NCBI GenBank assembly: GCA_964035795.1
Contig: OZ038320.1
Coordinates: 25,360,118 to 25,424,117 of the forward strand
Length of the DNA stretch: 64,000 nt
Direction: 5' to 3'
From: Pterobdella sp. o SKG-2022
Lineage: Eukaryota > Annelida > Clitellata > Hirudinida > Piscicolidae
Numbering within the stretch: the first letter of the stretch is position 1; every line of letters begins with the position of its first letter. Position numbers and translations under genes: made by a program. The notes under the pieces were generated by a model. The model was not told the DNA's origin. It ran no database searches and worked only from the letters and a program-made list of their open reading frames with translations. This document shows positions 59,901 through 64,000 of the stretch, one piece after another.

Positions 59901-62900
59901 TACACTACTGTTTATCAATGTATCTTTACCTGTTTGTTGTTTAGAGATTATTTTTTCTTGAATAAAAATTTTGAAATAGGCAAAAATCACTCGAGAAATT
60001 TTATAATTTTTTAAATCCAGTTTGACTCAAATCTGATCGACATATCAATTTTAGGTTTACAATAGAAAGCGTTGAAATAAATTATACATTAAATTCGTCT
60101 GAATAAAAATCACTCACTGTAACCCATGGAATAGCCGCTCAGGTTTATATGTCTGAACTTGCTTCGTCGATCTTGTGCGTTTACAGGAGTATTCATTTTG
60201 TCAACCTCTTTGCTTTCTTTGGATGAATTTTCACCAGATTTTTGACTAGACAAACTATTTAAACTGCTTGATATACTGCTATCTGGGTTTGAAGTGCTCA
60301 CAGTTGAAGTTGATAAAAAGCCCTTTCTTTTATCTTTTTCTTCTAAATCACTAGATGTTTTGAACAAAGAATAGTCATTTCTATCGTAAGTTGCATTTTC
60401 GGTTAGTTGAAAACTAGGGTCAATTTTCTTCAAGTTCAAATTGAGTTTAACCGCTAAATAATTCTTTTTCGAGTTAGTGTTTGTTTCACTGGAGGTTTGT
60501 GGTGCGTTAGGAGTATTAATAATTTGTGAAGAGCATGAAGATATCGGTTGAGACTTGTTCCAGCGCAAAGGAGATAAATGAAAATGTTTGCATCTTGGAG
60601 AAAACGTCTCCATTTCACTCTCCGACGTTGATAAAGTTGTTTTTGTTGCCAGTGATATTTTCATAGTCTTGGGTCTTCTTCTCATTCTCCGTTGTTCCAA
60701 CCTTGTTTTGGGAATATCGTTTAAAAAATACGATATTTTGAATATTAATGCAGATAAAGTTTAATTAAGAAGCGCGCATACGCCATAGTTTTTATTATTT
60801 TAACCATTGATTTTGAACTATAAACTTATTTTGAAGATATATAAAAAGTCAAACTTTTGTAAATCAGGTTCGTAAAGAGTATTGCAAGAAAGTTTTGAAG
60901 TGAAAGACGCATCGTTAGAGGGTGGTGTTAAGAAGTTTGTCATGTTTTTATATTCAGAATCAGATCTAGGAACAGCTTGCTTGGTGGTGTCTTGCTTGTT
61001 GGGTCCTATCCAGTTGACGAACTTTGCCACCAAAGCATGGAAAACATTTTTTTCTTTTTGAGGGGAGCTGACAGATTGTCTGCTCTGTGATTTGAAAAAT
61101 GGAAAATTTTGTGAATTTTGTCGATTGCAATAAGGAGCTGTGGGAGATTTAGAACGGAAATGAGAAGCAAACGAAGAAGTCCTTGAAACGGACGAACTTG
61201 TGCTGCAAACATTGCTATTATCACGGGAATTTGCGTAATCAAAATAACGTAAGTCGAATTTGTTGTTGTAATTGTGTTTAACTTTTTCTGCCCAAAAATC
61301 ATTTGTATAAATTTCTCGATCACTCCACGGTGATGATAAAGGCTTCGTTGCACAGTGCTTTCTACACGTGTATAGCTCAAAGTCATTCGTTTGTAAGACT
61401 TTCTTCCAATGCTCATCTCCTATAGTTTTTATTAATTCTATTAAATATAAATGTTGAAGATATTCATTTTAAACAATTAGTTTACGCAATAAAGTTGTAT
61501 TGTATGCGTACAAAATTTACTATTCTAAAAATCGATATGATCGATAGGGCAATTTAACATTATTTATCAAGTGCTTTCCAACAAAAATATTACCCCTCAA
61601 CCACCTGTGTGTATCTTTTGGTAACTACGACTTCTTTTATTTCGGAGGCCTGGGTTTGGTTGGTTGTTATGACCCGGGCATTTCTTATGGCAACTTTGTC
61701 TGAGCAGTTTTGTTTATAATGCCAAGATTCAGTGAACATGTTTCAAACTTCAGACTATTCAAATGAAACTGACTTATATTTTTATAAATTCATTCTTGCT
61801 TTGATTCTATAATAAACGTTGAGCTGTACAAATAACAGATTGTTCAAATGAATTTTGCAAAAAAATTTTACGTCGATTCATGAGATTTTTAAGACATTGT
61901 TTAGGTGTTTTCATATCAGTAAACAATTATTATTATTATTATTTATTATTTGTAGGGCGCACAGTTTGCAAGCTAGGTTTGCTGCAGAGGCACTGCTCTA
62001 ATCAGAAGGGCTATGAGAGAGAAATTTGCTTATAAAGATGCGTCTTTAAACGCTTGCGAAAAAATTTAAGAGAAGGTGAAAGACGGAGATTAAGTGGAAG
62101 AGAGTTTCATAAGTGAGGGACGATATGCGAGAAGGAGCGATATAAAAAAGAGTTAGAAGAGACAGGCTGATGTAGCCATAAACCAGAGTTCGAAGACCTG
62201 AGAGACTCAGGAGTCTGTCTAATGGAAAGACGGTCATATAAATAAGCCTGCTGATTAAAATATAAGGTGTTAGCGGTGAGCCATAGCAACTTGAACTGGG
62301 CTCTTAGTGCGACAGGCAGCCAATGAAGGCGATCGAGACAAGTGCGAGATGAAGAGTAGTAGTCGGCTTGAAGAACGGTTTTAGCAGCACGATTTTGGAG
62401 AGATTGCTTAGAAATAAGACAGTTCGGGAGTCGACAAAAAAGAGAGTTACAGTAATCAATCCTTGAAAGAACTAAAGAGATGATCAGAGCAACGGCAGTG
62501 TCAAAAGGTAGGAACTTGCGTGCCTGTCTGATCGCATGGAGATGAAAGTTGGATGCTTGTATGATCTGAGAGACAAAGTGTGTAAAGTTGAGTCTAGAAT
62601 CAAGAGTTACACCTAGTATCTTCAGTTTGGACGTTACGGAAAGAGTAGTGCCGTCAAAGATAACTTCAGTGGGAAGATTGGATTTGGAAAGAAGTATGGG
62701 ACTGCCGACAAACATCACTTCGCTTTTGTTAGGAGTCAACATGAGGTGATTGTTAGAAAACCAAAGATTGAGCTCAGTGATGCATTCAGATATCTTATTG
62801 AGGCTGGGATGAGGATCAAGGTAAGAGGCGCCTGTAAATAGAGTAATATCATCAGCAAACTGATGATATAAAACGTCGTGCTTCTGTATGATCTCGCTAA

Positions 62901-63700
62901 TAAGAGAAGTATAAAGAGAAAAGAGTATGGGCCCTAGAACAGAACCTTGAGGAACACCAAAACGAACGGAGACAAGGGTAGAAGAAGAGCAGCTTATTGT
63001 AACAAATTGCTTGCGTTCGGAGAGATAGGACTGAAACCAGGATAAAGCAATGCCAGAAATGTGAAAGTAGTTTTTAAGGATATGCAGCATATTTGGATGA
63101 TTAATTGTGTCAAAAGCTGCTGAAATATCTAAAGACACTAAGACGGCCGCAGACCCGGTAGCACAGATATTGCGGAGGCTGTCAGTGATGTACAAAAGCG
63201 CAGTTTCCGTTGAGTGATGAGAGCGATACGCCGACTGGAAAAGGTTGAAGTTACGCAGTACAGAAACATGAGAGGATAGTCTCTTGAGAACAACCCTCTC
63301 TAAAATTTTTGAGATGGTGCTGAGGTTTGAAATTGGACGATAATTGGATGGTTGCATGGGGTCTAGGTTATATTTTTTTAGTAAAGGGGTTACCTGCGCC
63401 GTTTTGAATGAAGTTGGAAAAATACCCTGTGAAAAGGAAAGAGCAGAAAGTTTGCATATAATGGAGGCAAAGATGTCGGAAAACTGCTTCAGCAGGAAAA
63501 CAGGGATTATATCTAAAGGTGAGGATTTAGTTGGGAGGGAATTGAGCAATTTGATGATTTCGTCAACACTAGGAGCGTTAAAAACAGTGATAACAGGTTA
63601 TGAAGCAAGATTATAAAATGAGATTTTAGTGTGTATTGAAAATGTTCTTACTTGCATTGTGGGCAGTGAAATAGGTTTACTTGACATAGCTTACAGTTCT
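56986..63700 (-). CDS. KSR: KSR-like pseudokinase scaffold, 5' end not resolved
   Basis: Kinase suppressor of Ras: scaffold for RAF-MEK-ERK. Exons, 5' to 3': 63700-63652, 61699-61674 (26 nt), 61419-60855, 60701-60118, [one small exon unresolved], 59399-59292, 58802-58635, 58448-58224, 58072-57854, 57774-57648, 57328-57248, 57075-56986 (stop). The first two exons give a C1-type zinc motif, CKLC..CPQCKQSCHKKC. Two long exons encode a Ser/Thr-rich linker (SSPQKEKNVF, SSSLNSLSSQKSGENSSKES). The kinase-like domain aligns with human KSR: LQDCNIPFNDI, GQWHGEVLV (human GRWHGEVAI), RIRHEYIHLFMGASV, AIGYLHAKGFPVRTINSKNI, LTYLAPELLREIRP, SDTYAFGT, EKCWSQNPEERPSF. The Gly-rich loop is replaced by FKNSSVYSIYKG, VAIK by VLVY, HRDLKxxN by VRTINSKN and DFG by DQS, so phosphotransfer is not expected. 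A Ser/Asn/Tyr-rich insert follows the APE motif. A LINE occupies the C1 intron. Confidence 0.88.
59221..59243. repeat. Short (ATT)n run
   Basis: Seven or so att units in the KSR intron upstream of exon 58802; no coding. Confidence 0.6.
61925..63605 (-). mobile_element. 5'-truncated L2/CR1-like non-LTR retrotransposon in a KSR intron
   Basis: Minus-strand element with an RT ORF (63549-62011), a short 3' UTR ending in tgcgccctacaaataat and an (AAT)n tail (61948-61925). The structure, a simple-repeat 3' end plus a late RT with 5' truncation, is that of L2/CR1-group elements. The upstream end near 63600 lacks the endonuclease. It fills most of the 1.95-kb intron between the two C1-domain exons, in the same orientation as KSR. 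Confidence 0.85.
62011..63549 (-). pseudogene. Reverse transcriptase ORF of the L2/CR1-like element
   Basis: Open for 480 codons from 63549 to a TGA at 62107-62109, then in the same frame NSLPLNLRLSPSLKFFRKRL KTHLY up to a stop at about 62011. The TGA replaces the Trp of the usual LWNSLP word. RT motifs in order: NYRPISNLSTISKILERVV, QSAYRSHHSTETALL, DISAAFDTINHP, GVPQGSVLGPILFSLY, FADDITLF (catalytic FADD), LMLTPNKSEVMFVG, KILGVTLDSRLNF, and the C-terminal LDRLHWLPVALR. One point change and the missing 5' end are the only visible defects, so it is a fairly recent copy. The 63549 start is a TTG inside the truncated frame, not a real initiator. Confidence 0.88.
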
Positions 63701-63862
63701 CTGAAACTTGCCTTAAAATTTGTTTTTCATTTCAGAAAATTAAATGGATTATTCTAATTTACAACTATAAATTGAAAACTCAAAATATAAAAAAGTGAAT
63801 TTAATTCATAGTAAATCAGTTTTAACTTGATTTTTAATATATAATTAATTCTTGCAAACCTG

Positions 63863-63921
63863 TTGAAGCTCTCGTGTTTGCTGACGTTAGACCTCGGCGG
63901 TCTCAGAGTAGAAGATTGCAT
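63863..63921 (-). other. Possible upstream KSR exon
   Basis: The minus strand from 63921 reads MQSSTLRPPRSNVSKHESFN R up to a gtttgc donor. HESF would suit the His that opens a C1 domain, but this frame ends in phase 2 while the exon at 63700 needs phase 1. Another frame ending ..NTRAST has the right phase. The true 5' structure is unresolved and may extend off the window. Confidence 0.3.
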
Positions 63922-64000
63922 AATGATTATTTAATGGTCCATAACATTCAACTTTTTTAAGCACATTTTTAATCATTTACAAAAACTTATTTAACACAGA

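Noticed and set aside
58224..63700. Treating the kinase locus as an active RAF or other catalytic kinase
   Set aside because: Catalytic Asp, VAIK Lys and Gly-rich loop are all missing, and the RWHGEV-like word, C1 motif order and MGAC-like turn fit KSR better.

Overview
This is a eukaryotic, animal (metazoan) genomic window. It is very AT-rich, has spliceosomal introns with ordinary GT..AG ends, and carries many microsatellites and degraded non-LTR retrotransposons. The gene set (MGAT5, polycystin-2, a KSR-type pseudokinase, DDB1, H2A.Z, GALK1, TRAPPC5, SPOUT1) points to an invertebrate animal. The phylum cannot be fixed from the sequence alone. Family assignments below come from remembered human relatives and conserved motifs, with no database search. 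Exon joins were made by hand and checked by reading-frame continuity.

Layout. 1-15.5 kb, plus strand: MGAT5 (GlcNAc-transferase V), with at least 16 exons and introns full of repeats; the 5' end is probably off the window. 15.5-24.1 kb: a gene-poor block of LINE fragments, A-rich degenerate repeats and two long tetranucleotide arrays, each followed by a copy of the U1 snRNA gene (a decayed copy at 20.37 kb and an intact-looking one at 23.91-24.07 kb). 24.5-28.4 kb, minus: polycystin-2 (716 aa, 14 exons). 28.96-31.1 kb, minus: SPOUT1/C9orf114-type RNA methyltransferase (331 aa, 9 exons). 31.1-36.4 kb: intergenic, one unexplained ORF. 36.4-38.7 kb, plus: galactokinase GALK1 (391 aa, 9 exons), tail-to-tail with H2A.Z (38.8-39.6 kb, minus, 128 aa, first exon only the ATG). 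39.9-51.3 kb, minus: DDB1 (1126 aa, 29 exons, all joined in frame). 51.6-53.3 kb, minus: TRAPPC5 (192 aa, 7 exons). 54.0-56.6 kb, plus: a young, GC-richer, internally deleted non-LTR retrotransposon bounded by a perfect 12-bp target-site duplication. 57.0-63.7 kb, minus: a KSR-like gene with a Cys-rich C1-type domain and a strongly degenerated pseudokinase domain, carrying a L2/CR1-like LINE in the intron that splits the C1 domain.

The genes are unrelated housekeeping or signalling loci (glycosylation, cilia/calcium, RNA methylation, sugar metabolism, chromatin, ubiquitin ligase adaptor, vesicle tethering, MAPK scaffold); nothing suggests a joint pathway. The points most worth follow-up are the U1 gene and its decayed sibling, each preceded by a different tetranucleotide array; the KSR pseudokinase that has lost the Gly-rich loop, VAIK lysine and catalytic Asp; a 26-nt microexon completing its zinc-binding motif; the 254-bp (CCTA)n array that forms most of the 3' end of a DDB1 intron; the RT-deleted retrotransposon; and several small repeat families shared between introns, including a 21-bp perfect hairpin element.
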